DNA of 9,420 nucleotides from an uncultured Anaerolineaceae bacterium (GTDB lineage Bacteria; Chloroflexota; Anaerolineae; Promineifilales; Promineifilaceae): positions 1 through 9,420 of the forward strand of contig CALBTC010000064.1 of assembly GCA_937967805.1 (NCBI GenBank), in the 5' to 3' direction. How positions within the stretch are numbered: position 1 is the first letter of the stretch; the number at the start of each line of letters is the position of its first letter. The position numbers and the translations under genes are program-made. Below the pieces are notes generated by a model. It ran no database searches. It saw only the letters and a program-made list of their open reading frames with translations, and was not told where the DNA came from. Shown in pieces: positions 8,758 to 9,420 of this stretch.

Positions 8758-8860
8758 GTCATGCCGAGCTCAGCGAAGCATCCCTACGGACATCGTCAAT
8801 CGCAGACATAGCCTTCACACGACTTTCTCCGGTGGGATTCTTCCCTTTGGTCAGAATGAC
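8758..8860. repeat. Degenerate GTCAT...ATGAC intergenic inverted repeat
   Basis: The 26-bp ends 8758-8783 and 8835-8860 are inverted copies matching at 19 of 26 positions. They begin GTCATGCCGAG and end GGTCAGAATGAC. This is the 'TGTCATTCTGAGCGAAG...' style of intergenic repeat known from many environmental genomes. Together with the CT-rich array it fills most of the 265-bp gap after the TorD-like gene, where I see no gene. Confidence 0.65.
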
Positions 8861-8901
8861 GGCCGTTACTAACATAGCCTGTCTCCAACTTCTCTTCTTT
8901 T

Positions 8902-8942
8902 CTCTGTGTAACTCTGTGCCTCCTCTGCGCAACTCTGTGTTC
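8902..8942. repeat. Four CTCTGTG-type units with 10-bp period
   Basis: Units CTCTGTGTAA, CTCTGTGCCT, CTCTGCGCAA and CTCTGTGTTC follow each other with one extra C after the second. The wording and four-unit 10-bp layout parallel the ATCTGCGTTN array at 7249-7288. Confidence 0.65.
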
Positions 8943-8976
8943 CGCTTTTGCAGTGGAGCAATCCCACCAAACAAAG

Positions 8977-8982
8977 TAAAAT
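8977..8982 (+). promoter_or_regulatory. Possible -10 box for a leaderless threonine synthase mRNA
   Basis: TAAAAT lies seven bases before the ATG at 8990, and no ribosome binding site is present in the preceding 20 bases. This is the layout expected when transcription starts at the initiation codon. No convincing -35 box is visible, so this is a weak call. Confidence 0.3.
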
Positions 8983-8989
8983 CCACTTC

Positions 8990-9420
8990 ATGAATTATCA
9001 GGCTACTTTTCGCTGTTTCCGGGGCTGCCCCGGCACCTATTCCATTTACGATGTCATCTACACCTGCCCCACCTGCGGCGGCCTGCTGGAGGTCCACCAC
9101 GAGCTGGAACCCCTGCGCCAACACAGTGCCGAGCAGTGGCAAACCTTGCTCGACCAGCGCGCCGGCAGCACCCAATGGCCCTACGGCAGCGGCGTCTGGG
9201 CTATGAAAGAGTGGATCATCCCCGACCTGCACAACGACAACGTCGTCAGCATGTTTGAGGGCAACTCCAACCTGTTTTGGGCCGAGCGGCTGGGCAAGCA
9301 AATTGGCCTACCTGACCTGTGGATTAAGCTGTGCGGCAACAGCCACACCGGCAGCTTCAAAGATTTGGGCATGACCGTCCTCGTCAGCGTGGTGAAGCAG
9401 ATGATGACCCTGCCCGACAA
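8990..9420 (+). CDS. thrC: Threonine synthase, partial (3' end beyond window)
   Basis: The first 143 codons of a PLP-dependent fold-type II enzyme are present, with the rest cut off by the window edge. An N-terminal zinc-ribbon-like pattern (Cys9, Cys13, then Cys26-P-T-Cys29-G-G) precedes the catalytic domain, as in threonine synthases of the long class. The PLP motif [17 protein letters not shown] supplies the Schiff-base Lys124. [15 protein letters not shown] at about 86-100 corresponds to the family's 'EGNTPL' segment. The enzyme converts O-phosphohomoserine to threonine in the cytoplasm. The ATG is chosen because the zinc ribbon begins right after it, although no ribosome binding site is seen. 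Nothing links it to the sulfur block before it, and a 265-bp repeat-filled gap separates them. Another member of the threonine synthase/cystathionine-type PLP family is possible but less likely. Confidence 0.88.
   Translation, partial: MNYQATFRCFRGCPGTYSIYDVIYTCPTCGGLLEVHHELEPLRQHSAEQWQTLLDQRAGSTQWPYGSGVWAMKEWIIPDLHNDNVVSMFEGNSNLFWAERLGKQIGLPDLWIKLCGNSHTGSFKDLGMTVLVSVVKQMMTLPD

Noticed and set aside
8759..9301. 180-codon minus-strand frame across the repeat region and threonine synthase
   Set aside because: It translates intergenic repeats and then the antisense of an evident threonine synthase, and shows no conserved domain.

Overview
The window looks like a chromosomal stretch of an environmental bacterium, most likely a member of Chloroflexota. 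That placement is an inference from gene style and repeat content, not from a marker gene. It is GC-moderate to GC-rich over the metabolic genes and visibly AT-richer in the first 1.8 kb. It is sprinkled with the palindrome ACGGCCGT and with short intergenic repeat families.

Region 1 (1-1800) is an accessory, defence-like patch. It holds a Phd/YefM-type antitoxin whose overlapping PIN-type toxin has been cut to nine codons by a stop, an AT-rich gene of unknown family with a HEPN-like R-x4-H motif, and on the minus strand a small AbrB/MazE-like antitoxin with no toxin beside it.

Region 2 (1824-8724) is a co-directional block best read as one sulfur-metabolism gene set. It contains a 1024-residue molybdopterin (Mo/W-bisPGD) oxidoreductase with an N-terminal [4Fe-4S] motif and no Tat signal. 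Next comes a CstB-like persulfide dioxygenase-sulfurtransferase (metallo-beta-lactamase domain, Cys-less rhodanese, active rhodanese), then two half-size YeeE/YedE sulfur-transport proteins, then a TorD-family molybdoenzyme chaperone with a long C-terminal extension. The chaperone closing the block ties it to the molybdoenzyme that opens it. The dioxygenase and YeeE pair point to persulfide, thiosulfate or a related sulfur species as the substrate field. No electron-transfer or membrane-anchor subunit for the molybdoenzyme is encoded here.

Region 3 (8725-9420) is a repeat-filled gap followed by the start of threonine synthase, which runs off the right edge.

The most unusual layer is at DNA level. 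Repeat-like sequences occur between genes: a 70-bp double hairpin, twin TCC-loop hairpins, two four-unit arrays with a 10-bp period, and a 12-bp perfect hairpin built from ACGGCCG. Similar repeat-like sequences also sit in frame inside the molybdoenzyme and TorD genes.
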